A stretch of 64,000 bases of DNA from Pseudomonas parakoreensis (GTDB lineage: Bacteria; Pseudomonadota; Gammaproteobacteria; Pseudomonadales; Pseudomonadaceae), in assembly GCF_021602155.1 (NCBI RefSeq), contig NZ_BQHY01000009.1, forward strand, positions 62,001-126,000. The letters run 5' to 3'. Below, piece by piece: positions 41,392 through 50,840 of the stretch. Both the position numbers and the translations under genes were made by a program. Numbering within the stretch: position 1 is the first letter of the stretch; every line of letters begins with the position of its first letter. A model generated the notes under the pieces. The model did not search any database. It was not told the DNA's origin and saw only the letters and a program-made list of their open reading frames with translations.

Positions 41392-43095
41392 ATGTCCCAA
41401 GAGTTCGATTACATCATCATCGGTGCCGGCTCGGCCGGTAACACCCTGGCGACCCGTCTGACTGAAGACGAAGGCGTCACCGTGCTGCTGCTCGAAGCAG
41501 GCGGCCCGGACTATCGTTTCGACTTCCGCACGCAAATGCCGGCCGCGCTGGCATTCCCGCTGCAGGGTCGTCGCTATAACTGGGCGTACGAAACCGATCC
41601 GGAGCCACACATGGACGGTCGCCGGATGGAATGCGGTCGCGGCAAGGGCCTCGGCGGTTCCTCGCTGATCAACGGCATGTGCTACATCCGTGGCAACGCG
41701 ATGGACTACGACGGCTGGGCGAAACTGCCAGGCCTGGAAGACTGGACCTACCTCGACTGCCTGCCGTACTTCCGTAAAGCGGAAACCCGTGACATCGGCC
41801 CGAACGATTACCACGGTGGCGACGGCCCGGTCAGCGTGACCACGCCGAAAGCCGGCAACAACCCGCTGTTCCACGCCATGGTTGAAGCCGGCGTGCAAGC
41901 CGGTTACCCGCGCACCGAAGACTTGAACGGCTACCAGCAGGAAGGCTTCGGCCCGATGGACCGCACCGTGACGCCGAACGGCCGTCGTGCTTCCACTGCC
42001 CGAGGCTACCTCGACGTCGCCAAAAAACGCTCGACCCTGACCATCGTTACCCACGCCCTGACCGACAAGATTTTGTTCGAAGGCAAGCGTGCGGTCGGTG
42101 TGCGTTACCTGGTCGGTTCGGCGGAAGAGCGCGTTGAAGCCAAGGCACGCAAAGAAGTTCTGCTGTGCTCCGGCGCCATCGCTTCGCCGCAGATTCTGCA
42201 GCGCTCTGGTGTCGGCCCGGCAAAACTGCTGGAAAGCCTCGACATCCCGGTCGTCCATGACCTGCCGGGCGTCGGTGAAAACCTGCAGGATCACCTTGAG
42301 CTGTACCTGCAATACGCTTGCACTCAACCGGTCTCGCTGTACCCGTCGCTGCTCTGGTACAACCAGCCAGCCATCGGTGCCGAGTGGCTGTTCAACGGCA
42401 CCGGCATCGGCGCCAGCAACCAGTTCGAAGCCGGCGGTTTCATCCGTACGCGCGAAGAGTTCGAATGGCCGAACATCCAGTACCACTTCCTGCCGGTGGC
42501 GATTAACTACAACGGCAGCAACGGTGTGAAAGAGCACGGCTTCCAGGCGCACATGGGCTCCATGCGTTCGCCAAGCCGTGGCCGCATCCAGGTCAAATCC
42601 AAGGACCCGCGTCAGCACCCGAGCATCCTGTTCAACTACATGGCCACCGAGCAGGACTGGCAGGAATTCCGTGACGGCATCCGCCTGACCCGCGAAATCA
42701 TGCAACAGCCGGCGCTGGACGCCTTCCGTGGCCGCGAAATCAGCCCGGGCATCGACGTGCAAACCGATGAGCAGCTGGACAAGTTCATCCGCGAGCACGC
42801 CGAAACCGCGTTCCACCCGTCCTGCTCGTGCAAGATGGGCACCGACGAGATGGCCGTAGTGGATGGCGAAGGCCGCGTGCACGGCATGCAGAGCCTGCGT
42901 GTGGTCGATGCTTCGATCATGCCGATCATCACCACCGGCAACCTGAACGCGCCTACGATCATGATGGCCGAGAAAATCGCCGACAAGATCCGTGGCCGCA
43001 AACCGCTGCCGCGCAGCACTGCTGCCTACTATGTTGCTGGCGGTGCGCCGGTGAAGGGCAAGCCGATGCGTGATATCACGCCTGTTGCCCAGTAA
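41392..43095 (+). CDS. betA: Choline dehydrogenase BetA
   Basis: A 567-residue GMC flavoprotein that oxidises choline to betaine aldehyde at the inner membrane. The FAD motif is [15 protein letters not shown] near residue 8; [20 protein letters not shown] near 84; the catalytic His in [19 protein letters not shown] near 464; and the C-terminal [14 protein letters not shown] near 515. There is no signal peptide, as usual for BetA. I chose ATG 41392 with AGAGGG upstream; a GTG three codons earlier is possible. It is the last gene of betIBA and a class F REPIN follows. Confidence 0.95.
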   Translation: MSQEFDYIIIGAGSAGNTLATRLTEDEGVTVLLLEAGGPDYRFDFRTQMPAALAFPLQGRRYNWAYETDPEPHMDGRRMECGRGKGLGGSSLINGMCYIRGNAMDYDGWAKLPGLEDWTYLDCLPYFRKAETRDIGPNDYHGGDGPVSVTTPKAGNNPLFHAMVEAGVQAGYPRTEDLNGYQQEGFGPMDRTVTPNGRRASTARGYLDVAKKRSTLTIVTHALTDKILFEGKRAVGVRYLVGSAEERVEAKARKEVLLCSGAIASPQILQRSGVGPAKLLESLDIPVVHDLPGVGENLQDHLELYLQYACTQPVSLYPSLLWYNQPAIGAEWLFNGTGIGASNQFEAGGFIRTREEFEWPNIQYHFLPVAINYNGSNGVKEHGFQAHMGSMRSPSRGRIQVKSKDPRQHPSILFNYMATEQDWQEFRDGIRLTREIMQQPALDAFRGREISPGIDVQTDEQLDKFIREHAETAFHPSCSCKMGTDEMAVVDGEGRVHGMQSLRVVDASIMPIITTGNLNAPTIMMAEKIADKIRGRKPLPRSTAAYYVAGGAPVKGKPMRDITPVAQ

Positions 43096-43117
43096 GGCGT
43101 AATACCGAGGCGCTACC

Positions 43118-43182
43118 TTCGCGAGCAGGCTCGCTCCCACATTGGAATGCATTTCAAAGGTGGGAGCGAGCCTGCTCGCGAA
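43118..43182. repeat. REPIN, class F (GGGAGCGAGCCTGCTCGCGAA)
   Basis: Compact inverted pair with a 20-bp centre. The arms TTCGCGAGCAGGCTCGCTCC and its complement pair perfectly, so it could act as a rho-independent-like barrier after betA. Confidence 0.9.
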
Positions 43183-43247
43183 GGGGCCCTCACATTCAGC
43201 ACAAATTCCCCTGCTGCACAGTAAATCCTCCTACACCCCCTCTTCAC

Positions 43248-43276
43248 TTGATCCTACCCCCACGCAGGCCTACTCT
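43248..43276 (+). promoter_or_regulatory. Candidate sigma-70 promoter for the TldD-like gene
   Basis: TTGATC (43248) and TACTCT (43271) are separated by 17 bp, 76 bp before the start codon. The -10 is weak. Confidence 0.35.
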
Positions 43277-43351
43277 AGACCTCGCGCAATCGTTTCACCC
43301 CTCCCCGCCGAATCGCTTCGCCCCGCAACTCCATGACAAGGAGGTTCCCGA

Positions 43352-44794
43352 ATGTTCGATTTTCACCCCCAGCTCAAGCAGCGCTTCGCTGCCTTGCGCA
43401 CGGGCGCCGAGTTTTTTTCCCTGCGGTATGTGCGCGAGTCCGGCCAATACCTGTCGGTGCGCAAGAACGTTGCCGAACCGCCCAGCCTGAGCCGTGACGA
43501 GGGTGCGATGTTCACAGTGCGGGTCAACGGCATCGAGGCTTATGCAGCGACCAACGACCTGTCGCAGCAAGGCCTGCAAGCCGCCCTGGAGCGCGCCGAA
43601 CAGCAGGCCCGGCGACTGAAGCCCCACGCCTTGCTCGACCTGCGCGATCAGCCGGTATCGAGTGACCGCGCTGATTACTTTTCGCCCAATCTCGATCAAC
43701 CCTTCCCGTCCCTGAGCGAATGTTTCGAACTGCTCGGCGCGGAATCCGCCTCGGTGCCAAAGGATGAGCGCCTGGTGCATTGGCAAGCGAGTATCGGCAT
43801 CACCCACGTCGAACAGATTTACCTGAGCAGCGCCGGCGCCGAATTGCGCCAAGCCCAGCGCTTCGTTTATCCAAGTTTCGATGTCACCGCCTACGACGGC
43901 AACGACAGCCAGACCCGCTCCCTGGGCCGCGAGAACTTCGGTCAGCAGGGTGGCGCCGACGTGATCAGCCGTTGCGGTCTGGTCGGCGCCGGCCCGCAAG
44001 TGGCCGATCAGGCCCTGCAACTGCTGCTCGCGCCAAATACCCCGCAAGGCCCGCGCGATCTGTTGCTGATGCCCGATCAGATGATGCTGCAGATTCACGA
44101 GTCCATCGGTCACCCGCTGGAGCTTGACCGGATCCTCGGTGACGAGCGCAATTACGCCGGCACCAGCTTCGTCAAGACCAGCGACTTCGGCAGCCTGCAA
44201 TACGGTTCGAAGCTGCTCAACGTGACCTTCGATCCGGACATTCCCGAAGAGCTGGCCAGCTACGGCCACGATGACGACGGCAGCAAGGCCAGCAAACAAT
44301 TCCTGATTCGCCAAGGCTTGCTGTTGCGGCCATTGGGCGGCGCACTGTCACAGTTCCGCGCCGGCCTCGACGGCGTTGCCAACAGCCGCGCCTGCGGCTG
44401 GAACCGGCCACCGATCGACCGCATGGCCAACCTCAACATCGAGCCGGGCGATCAGTCGCTGACGCAACTGATCAGCGGCATCGAGCACGGCATTCTGATG
44501 AGCACCAACCGTTCGTGGTCGATTGACGATGCGCGCAACAAATTCCAGTTCGGATGCGAGTGGGGGCAGTTGATCGAGAACGGTGAACTCAAGGGTGTGG
44601 TGAAAAATCCGAATTACCGAGGTATTTCCGCGCAGTTCTGGAAGAGTCTGCGCGCGGTCGGCGATGCCGGCACCCGAATGGTGCTGGGCACGCCAAACTG
44701 CGGCAAGGGCGAGCCGAACCAGGTGATCCGCGTCGGCCACGCTTCGCCGGCCTGCGTATTCAGCAACGTTGATGTGTTTGGGGGAGACGCCTGA
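43352..44794 (+). CDS. TldD-like metalloprotease subunit
   Basis: A 480-residue protein of the TldD/PmbA (U62) family. The zinc-binding HESIGH lies near residue 250, the hallmark of the catalytic TldD subunit, and NCGKGEP near 451 is a further conserved block. Its partner, encoded directly downstream, lacks the zinc motif. TldD/TldE heterodimers degrade unfolded peptides and remove leader peptides from microcins and other RiPPs. AAGGAGG precedes ATG 43352, a very strong site. The canonical tldD and pmbA are usually elsewhere in Pseudomonas, so this may be a second pair. No precursor-peptide gene is visible beside it. Confidence 0.88.
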   Translation: MFDFHPQLKQRFAALRTGAEFFSLRYVRESGQYLSVRKNVAEPPSLSRDEGAMFTVRVNGIEAYAATNDLSQQGLQAALERAEQQARRLKPHALLDLRDQPVSSDRADYFSPNLDQPFPSLSECFELLGAESASVPKDERLVHWQASIGITHVEQIYLSSAGAELRQAQRFVYPSFDVTAYDGNDSQTRSLGRENFGQQGGADVISRCGLVGAGPQVADQALQLLLAPNTPQGPRDLLLMPDQMMLQIHESIGHPLELDRILGDERNYAGTSFVKTSDFGSLQYGSKLLNVTFDPDIPEELASYGHDDDGSKASKQFLIRQGLLLRPLGGALSQFRAGLDGVANSRACGWNRPPIDRMANLNIEPGDQSLTQLISGIEHGILMSTNRSWSIDDARNKFQFGCEWGQLIENGELKGVVKNPNYRGISAQFWKSLRAVGDAGTRMVLGTPNCGKGEPNQVIRVGHASPACVFSNVDVFGGDA

Positions 44795-46131
44795 TGAGCA
44801 TTTCGAAGAGTCAGTCCGACGCCTTCAAGATCATGGTCAATTGGCTGCGCGACAGTGTGCGCGAGCCGGAACAATTCACCCTCAGCTATGCCGCGGAATC
44901 CTCGGCGTTCGTGCGTTTCAATCACGCCAAGGTGCGTCAGGCCGGTCAGGTGCAGCAAGCCGACGTCGGGTTAAAGCTGATCAACGACGGCCGTCATGCC
45001 GACCTGCACATCACCCTGTCCGGTGATCAGGAAGCCGATCTGCAGCGCCTCGCCGAAGGCCTGCAACAACTGCGCGAAACCCTGCCGCTGCTGCCGCAGG
45101 ATCCGTACCTGCTGCTCAACCACAACGGCTGGCAGAGCAACAACGTACAGCAACATCCGCTGCCGGACACCGAGCTAGTGGTCGAGGAAATCTGCACCGC
45201 GGCTGAAGGTCTGGATCTGGTCGGCTTCTATGCTGCCGGCCCGATCAGCCGTGGTTTCGCCAGCTCCTCGGGAGCATTTGGCTGGCATCAGGCCAACAGC
45301 TTCAACTTCGACTTCAGCCTGTTTCACGACAACGGCGAAGCGGTCAAGGCCTGCTACGCCGGGCACGAATGGAGCAGCGAAGGCTTCGCCCGGCGTTTCC
45401 AGCAGGCGCGCGAGCAACTGGCGTTTCTCGGTCGACCGTTGCGCACCCTCGCACCGGGGCAATATCGGGCGTATCTGGCGCCAGCCGCGCTGGAAGAAAT
45501 CATGGGCATGCTCAGCTGGGGCGGTTTTTCCGCACAGTCGATCGCCAGCAAGAGCAGTCCGCTGCAGAAGCTGTATGTCGGTGATCAGGCGTTCAGTCCG
45601 CTAGTGTCGCTGGACGAGCAAGTCAGCGGTTCGTTGAGCCCGGCGTTCTCCGGCGAAGGCTATCCGCGCAGCGATCTGCGGTTGGTGATTGAAGGCAAGG
45701 CCGGCGATCAACTGGTCGGCTCGCGCAGTGCTGCCGAATACGGCCTGACCGCCAACGGCGCCAGCGGCGGTGAAATGCCGAGTGCACTGAACATGGCGGC
45801 CGGTGATCTGTCACAGGCAGAAATTCTCAAGCAGTTGGGCACCGGGCTGTACATCAGCAACCTCTGGTACCTGAACTACTCGGATCAACCGGCGGCGCGC
45901 CTGACCGGCATGACTCGCTTCGCAACCTTCTGGGTCGAGAACGGCGAGATTCAGGCGCCGGTCAGCACCATGCGTTTCGACGACAGCGCCTACAGCCTGC
46001 TGGGTTCGCAGCTGGAAGCACTGACCGCCGAGCGTGAGTTGCTGCTGTCGGCGAGCACGTACAGCCAGCGCAATACCTCGTCGGCGTTGTTGCCGGGGGC
46101 GCTGGTGAGCCGATTGACCTTGACCCTGTAA
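44794..46131 (+). CDS. TldE/PmbA-like protease subunit
   Basis: A 445-residue TldE-type partner of the preceding protein. It has the family fold but no HExxxH; conserved features include SDLRLVIEGKAGDQL near 288 and TGLYISNLWYLNYSD near 349 with VENGEIQAPV near 383. TldE proteins lack the metal site and support the TldD subunit. The start overlaps the upstream stop by one base (TGATG), so the two are co-translated. A class B REPIN follows. Substrate unknown. Confidence 0.87.
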   Translation: MSISKSQSDAFKIMVNWLRDSVREPEQFTLSYAAESSAFVRFNHAKVRQAGQVQQADVGLKLINDGRHADLHITLSGDQEADLQRLAEGLQQLRETLPLLPQDPYLLLNHNGWQSNNVQQHPLPDTELVVEEICTAAEGLDLVGFYAAGPISRGFASSSGAFGWHQANSFNFDFSLFHDNGEAVKACYAGHEWSSEGFARRFQQAREQLAFLGRPLRTLAPGQYRAYLAPAALEEIMGMLSWGGFSAQSIASKSSPLQKLYVGDQAFSPLVSLDEQVSGSLSPAFSGEGYPRSDLRLVIEGKAGDQLVGSRSAAEYGLTANGASGGEMPSALNMAAGDLSQAEILKQLGTGLYISNLWYLNYSDQPAARLTGMTRFATFWVENGEIQAPVSTMRFDDSAYSLLGSQLEALTAERELLLSASTYSQRNTSSALLPGALVSRLTLTL

Positions 46132-46143
46132 CAACGCAAAAAA

Positions 46144-46234
46144 CTGTGGGAGCTGGCTTGCCAGCGATGAGGACATCAGATTCAACATCACTTTGTCTGA
46201 AAGTCCGTCATCGCTGGCAAGCCAGCTCCCACAG
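46144..46234. repeat. REPIN, class B
   Basis: Inverted class B elements between the TldE-like gene and mdtD, arms CTGTGGGAGCTGGCTTGCC and complement. Confidence 0.9.
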
Positions 46235-46271
46235 GGTAATGTTCCGCCTGACCCACACTCTAAGAGGTTCC

Positions 46272-47711
46272 ATGCCCACTCGCCCGCCTCTCGACGCCAT
46301 CACCGCCCGCTGGTTGCCGTGGGTCGTCGCCATTGCGTTCTTCATGCAGTCCCTCGACGGGACCATCCTCAACACCGCCCTGCCGGCCATGGCCCGGGAT
46401 CTGGCCGAAGACCCGTTGCGCATGCAAGGCGTGGTCATCGCCTACATGCTCACCGTGGCCTTGCTGATTCCGGCCTCGGGCTGGATCGCCGACCGCTTCG
46501 GCACCAAGAAAATCTTCTTCGGCGCGATCCTGCTGTTCAGCATTGGCTCGCTGCTCTGTGCGTTATCGAGCAGCCTGAGCATGCTGGTTGGCGCACGGGT
46601 AATCCAGGGCCTGGGCGGCGCATTGATGTTGCCGGTCGGACGGCTGGTGGTGCTGCGTGCCTATCCGCGTTCGGAGCTGGTGCGGATCATGGGCTTCATC
46701 ACCATTCCCGGCCTGCTCGGCCCGTTGATCGGTCCGACCATGGGCGGCTGGATGGTGCAATACCTGACGTGGCACTGGATCTTCCTGATCAACCTGCCGG
46801 TCGGCGCCATCGGCTGCTACGCGGTGTGGAAGTTCATTCCCGACCTGCGCGGCAGCGAACGCACGCGCTTCGACAGCCTCGGTTTCCTGCTGTTCGGCGC
46901 CGCAATGATCCTGATCACCATCGCCATGGAAGGCCTGGGCGAACTGCACTTGCCGCACCTGCGGGTGATGTTGCTGCTGTTCGGCGGTCTGGCCTGCCTG
47001 GCGGCGTACTGGCTGCGCGCCGGGCGTGTGGAAAATCCGCTGTTCGCCCCTTCGTTGTTCAAGACCCGGACCTTTGCCGTCGGCATTATCGGCAACCTGT
47101 TCGCCCGCCTGGGCAGCGGCGCCCTGCCGTTTCTGGTGCCGTTGCTGCTGCAAGTGGCGCTGGGTTATTCGCCGTCGCAAGCGGGGATGAGCATGCTGCC
47201 GCTGGCCGCTGCGGCGATGTTCGCCAAGTGGATGGCGCGACCGCTGATCGAACGCCTCGGCTATCGCATCGTGCTCACCGGCAACACCCTCGCGCTGGGG
47301 ATCATGCTGGCGAGCATGGGCTTGGTCAGCGAGCAGACGCCGTACTGGCTGCTGCTGTGCCTGCTGGCGGTTCTCGGCGCGATCAACTCGCTGCAATTCA
47401 CCGCGATGAACACCGTGACGCTGATCGACCTCGACGACGCCAGCGCCAGCAGCGGCAACAGCTTGCTGTCGGTGGTGGCGCAGTTGTCGCTGAGCCTGGG
47501 CGTGGCCTGTGCCGGCGCCTTGCTGGGCGGCTTCACGGCGGAAATCGGCAACGACGGCGTCGAGACCGTGCTGGGGGCGTTCCAGTTGACGTTTGTGACC
47601 GTCGGAGTGATGGCAATGCTGGCGGCGACGATCTTCTCGCAACTGTCGAAAGAAGACGGTCGCCGGGTCAAACGCCCGGATGAACATCCGGATGAGCACA
47701 TCGAACACTGA
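46272..47711 (+). CDS. mdtD: MFS exporter, MdtD/DHA2 type
   Basis: A 479-residue inner-membrane major facilitator with about 14 predicted segments. Motifs of the DHA2 drug/proton antiporter group include FFMQSLDGTILNTALPAMA near 23 (motif D1), GWIADRFGTKKIFFGA near 74 (motif A), and VIQGLGGALMLPVGR near 110 (motifs B/C region). Similarity is to E. coli MdtD, whose drug role is unproven. ATG 46272 was chosen; the longer frame upstream runs into the REPIN. AGAGG lies just upstream. It is a single-gene unit followed by a class E REPIN. Confidence 0.88.
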   Translation: MPTRPPLDAITARWLPWVVAIAFFMQSLDGTILNTALPAMARDLAEDPLRMQGVVIAYMLTVALLIPASGWIADRFGTKKIFFGAILLFSIGSLLCALSSSLSMLVGARVIQGLGGALMLPVGRLVVLRAYPRSELVRIMGFITIPGLLGPLIGPTMGGWMVQYLTWHWIFLINLPVGAIGCYAVWKFIPDLRGSERTRFDSLGFLLFGAAMILITIAMEGLGELHLPHLRVMLLLFGGLACLAAYWLRAGRVENPLFAPSLFKTRTFAVGIIGNLFARLGSGALPFLVPLLLQVALGYSPSQAGMSMLPLAAAAMFAKWMARPLIERLGYRIVLTGNTLALGIMLASMGLVSEQTPYWLLLCLLAVLGAINSLQFTAMNTVTLIDLDDASASSGNSLLSVVAQLSLSLGVACAGALLGGFTAEIGNDGVETVLGAFQLTFVTVGVMAMLAATIFSQLSKEDGRRVKRPDEHPDEHIEH

Positions 47712-47737
47712 ACAGCGTCATGTCTGGTGGAGGCTTT

Positions 47738-47871
47738 TGTGGTGAGGGGATTTATCCCCGATGGGGTGCGAAGCGCCCCCTAGAAAGGTTGAATGCGATC
47801 AGCCTGATGTACTGAGGTGACAGATTCCGGGGCTGCTTCGCAGCCCATCGGGGATAAATCCCCTCACCACA
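47738..47871. repeat. REPIN, class E (GGTGAGGGGATTTATCCCCG)
   Basis: The only class E pair in the window; inverted elements with a 90-bp centre, between mdtD and dbpA. Confidence 0.9.
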
Positions 47872-47997
47872 GATGAATCCACTCACCACAGTTTAACCAC
47901 CTCGCCTTGGGTTTCAGGCACTGTTCGTCCAGAACTTTCGAGGAAAGTGGCACGGGGCTGCTACACTGCGCGACATTTTGTTTTGCAGGCCAGTCCC

Positions 47998-49383
47998 GTG
48001 ACCACCATCGCCACCGCTTTTAATACTCTGCCGCTGTCCGCCGCCATGCTGGCTAACCTCGAATCCCTCGGTTATGCCCAGATGACGCCGATCCAGGCGC
48101 AGAGCTTGCCGGTGATCCTCAAGGGGATGGACCTGATCGCCCAGGCCAAGACCGGCAGCGGCAAGACCGCCGCGTTCGGCATCGGCCTGCTCAACCCGAT
48201 CAACCCGCGTTACTTCGGTTGCCAGGCGCTGGTGATCTGCCCGACCCGTGAGCTGGCCGACCAGGTCGCCAAGGAAGTCCGTCGTCTGGCCCGTGCCGAA
48301 GACAACATCAAAGTCCTGACCCTGTGCGGCGGCGTGTCGTTTGGCCCGCAGATCGCTTCGCTGGAGCATGGCGCACACATCATCGTCGGCACCCCGGGAC
48401 GTATCCAGCAGCATCTGCGCAAGGGTTCGCTGGTCCTCGATGGCCTGAACACGCTGATCCTCGATGAAGCCGACCGCATGCTCGACATGGGCTTCTACGA
48501 CGCGATCGAAGACATCATCGAGCAGACCCCGTCGCGTCGTCAGACCCTGCTGTTCTCCGCCACGTACCCGGTGGGCATCAAGCAATTGGCGTCGAAATTC
48601 ATGCGCGATCCGCAAACGGTGAAAGCCGAAGCGTTCCACGACGACACGCAGATCGAGCAGCGCTTCTACGAGATTTCCCCGGAAGAGCGCATGAGCGCAG
48701 TGACCAAAGTCCTGCACCACTTCCGCCCGGCCTCCTGCGTGGCGTTCTGCTTTACCAAGCAGCAAGTGCAGGAAACCGTCGACCACCTGACCGCCAAAGG
48801 CATTTCTGCCGTTGGCCTGCACGGCGATCTGGAACAGCGTGACCGCGATCAGGTGCTGGCAATGTTCGCCAACCGCAGCACGTCGGTTCTGGTCGCCACC
48901 GACGTGGCCGCCCGTGGTCTGGACATCGATGCGCTGGACATGGTGATCAACGTCGAGCTGGCCCGCGACTCGGAAATCCACATTCACCGCGTTGGCCGTA
49001 CCGGTCGCGCTGGCGAAAAAGGCATCGCGGTCAGCCTCGTCGCACCGTCCGAAGCGCATCGTGCGCAAGCCATCGAACAGTTGCAGAAAGCCCCGTTGAA
49101 CTGGGATCAGGTCGATAACCTCAAGTCCCAGGGCGGCGCCCCGCTGCAGCCACCGATGAGCACGCTGTGCATCGCCGGCGGGCGCAAGGACAAGGTACGT
49201 CCGGGCGACATCCTCGGCGCCCTGACCGGTGACGCCGGCATCCCGGGTGCCCAGGTCGGCAAGATCGCGATCTTTGACTTCCAGTCATATGTGGCGGTTG
49301 AACGCACCGTGGTCATGCAGGCGCTGCAGCGCTTGAACAACGGCAAGATCAAGGGCCGTTCGCTGCGCGTGCGGGTCTTGTAA
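47998..49383 (+). CDS. dbpA: DEAD-box RNA helicase DbpA
   Basis: A 461-residue DEAD-box helicase that acts on 23S rRNA during 50S assembly. The order of motifs is Q (MTPIQAQSLP), I (AKTGSGKT near 50), Ia (PTRELADQV), II (DEAD, LILDEADRMLDMG near 160), III (SATYP), IV, V and VI (HRVGRTGRAGE near 335). The C-terminal DbpA RNA-binding domain (about 385-461) contains IAGGRKDKVRPGDILGALTG in pieces. The start is GTG 47998; a longer frame reaches 47947 but homologues begin with TTIATAFNTLPL. A class A REPIN follows. Length is normal. Confidence 0.95.
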   Translation: MTTIATAFNTLPLSAAMLANLESLGYAQMTPIQAQSLPVILKGMDLIAQAKTGSGKTAAFGIGLLNPINPRYFGCQALVICPTRELADQVAKEVRRLARAEDNIKVLTLCGGVSFGPQIASLEHGAHIIVGTPGRIQQHLRKGSLVLDGLNTLILDEADRMLDMGFYDAIEDIIEQTPSRRQTLLFSATYPVGIKQLASKFMRDPQTVKAEAFHDDTQIEQRFYEISPEERMSAVTKVLHHFRPASCVAFCFTKQQVQETVDHLTAKGISAVGLHGDLEQRDRDQVLAMFANRSTSVLVATDVAARGLDIDALDMVINVELARDSEIHIHRVGRTGRAGEKGIAVSLVAPSEAHRAQAIEQLQKAPLNWDQVDNLKSQGGAPLQPPMSTLCIAGGRKDKVRPGDILGALTGDAGIPGAQVGKIAIFDFQSYVAVERTVVMQALQRLNNGKIKGRSLRVRVL

Positions 49384-49397
49384 GAACAACGCCTCCC

Positions 49398-49491
49398 CTG
49401 TAGGAGCTGCCGCAGGCTGCGATCTTTTGACTTTGTTTTTAAAGAGCAAGATCAAAAGATCGCAGCCTCGTTTCACTCGACAGCTCCTACA
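49398..49491. repeat. REPIN, class A, variant right arm
   Basis: The right arm carries the same CTCGTTTCACTCGACAG replacement as the element at 12904-12992, 36 kb away; the left arm is the standard form. Confidence 0.85.
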
Positions 49492-49529
49492 ACAGTTGGT
49501 TTTGTGGTGATATTTCAGAGGACACCGTT

Positions 49530-50708
49530 TTGCGCTCTACCGAAGTCGTGATTATTGGCGCTGGCGCCGCAGGGTTGATGTGTGCACTGACCGCCGCCGG
49601 GCGTGGGCGTCAGGTATTGCTGCTCGACCATGCCAACAAGGCCGGCAAGAAAATCCTGATGTCCGGTGGTGGCCGCTGCAATTTCACCAACATGTACACC
49701 GAGCCGGGCAATTTCCTTTCGGGTAACCCGCATTTCTGCAAATCGGCACTGGCACGTTATACCCAGTGGGATTTCATCGGCATGGTCGCCAAGCATGGCG
49801 TGCCGTACCACGAGAAAAAACTCGGCCAGCTGTTCTGCGATAACAAATCCAGCGACATCCTCGGCATGCTGCTCGACGAGTGCGATCAGGCCGGCGTCGA
49901 GTTGCACCTGGACACCTCGATCCAGTCCATCGAAAAGGTCGAAAGCGGTTACCTGCTCGACACCACCCTCGGCCAGGTTCAGTGCCAATCGCTGGTGATC
50001 GCCACCGGCGGGCTGTCGATCCCGACACTGGGCGCCACCGGCTTCGGTTATCAGGTCGCCAGGCAGTTTGGCCATGAACTGCTGCCGACCCGTGCCGGCC
50101 TGGTGCCGTTCACTATCACCGATCAGCTCAAGGAACTGTGCACCGAGTTGTCCGGTACGTCGGTGGATTGCCTGGTCAGCTGCAACGAGCAGAGCTTTCG
50201 CGAGAACATCCTGTTCACTCACCGCGGCCTCAGCGGCCCGGCGATTCTGCAGATCTCGTCGTTCTGGGAGCCGGGCGACACCGTGGAGATCAACCTGCTG
50301 CCGGATCACGACACCGCCGCATGGCTGCAACAGCAAGTGGCCGAACGCCCGAACAGCGAACTGAAAACCCTGCTCGGGGAAATCTTCACCAAGAAGATGG
50401 CCAACCTGTTGGCGGACAACTGGTTCGTCTCCAAACCGATGAAGCAGTACACCCACGCCGAACTGGCGCAGATCGCCGACAAGCTCTGCAGCTGGAAAGT
50501 TGTCCCGGCCGGCACCGAAGGCTACCGCACCGCCGAGGTCACGCTGGGTGGCGTCGATACCCGCGAAGTGTCGTCCAAGACCATGGAATCGCTGAAAAGC
50601 CCAGGGCTGTATTTCGTTGGCGAAGTGCTCGACGTCACCGGGCATCTGGGCGGTTTCAACTTCCAGTGGGCCTGGGCCTCGGGGTACGCGGCTGCGCAGT
50701 ACGTCTGA
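49530..50708 (+). CDS. YhiN/HI0933-type flavoprotein
   Basis: A 392-residue NAD(P)/FAD-dependent oxidoreductase of the HI0933/YhiN family, whose cellular role is unknown. The FAD motif is VVIIGAGAAGLMCAL (residues 6-20), followed by KAGKKILMSGGGRCNFTN near 37, the family signature. The C-terminal FAD segment is VGEVLDVTGHLGGFNFQWAWASG near 361 (in two pieces). The start codon appears to be TTG 49530, 8 bases after AGAGGA. A truncated class A repeat lies downstream near 50724. Confidence 0.9.
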   Translation: MRSTEVVIIGAGAAGLMCALTAAGRGRQVLLLDHANKAGKKILMSGGGRCNFTNMYTEPGNFLSGNPHFCKSALARYTQWDFIGMVAKHGVPYHEKKLGQLFCDNKSSDILGMLLDECDQAGVELHLDTSIQSIEKVESGYLLDTTLGQVQCQSLVIATGGLSIPTLGATGFGYQVARQFGHELLPTRAGLVPFTITDQLKELCTELSGTSVDCLVSCNEQSFRENILFTHRGLSGPAILQISSFWEPGDTVEINLLPDHDTAAWLQQQVAERPNSELKTLLGEIFTKKMANLLADNWFVSKPMKQYTHAELAQIADKLCSWKVVPAGTEGYRTAEVTLGGVDTREVSSKTMESLKSPGLYFVGEVLDVTGHLGGFNFQWAWASGYAAAQYV

Positions 50709-50840
50709 CTGAAACAACACTCCCCTGTAGGAGCGGGCAATCAAGGAACACTTTTTGCTGTCAGATGTGATCGGCGCCATTGCGTCGGCGTCATTACTGG
50801 CTCAATTTAGCGGCATCGCCTCGGAAGGCCTTCGCACTTC
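50709..50840. repeat. Spacer with truncated class A REP
   Basis: CCCTGTAGGAGCGGGCAAT near 50723-50741 keeps the outer end of a class A/C element and then diverges. No partner arm is present. The rest should hold the promoter of the next gene. Confidence 0.55.

Noticed and set aside
46193-47683. 496-codon plus-strand frame overlapping mdtD
   Set aside because: Out-of-frame shadow rich in Arg and Gly; the other frame encodes a proper 14-segment transporter.
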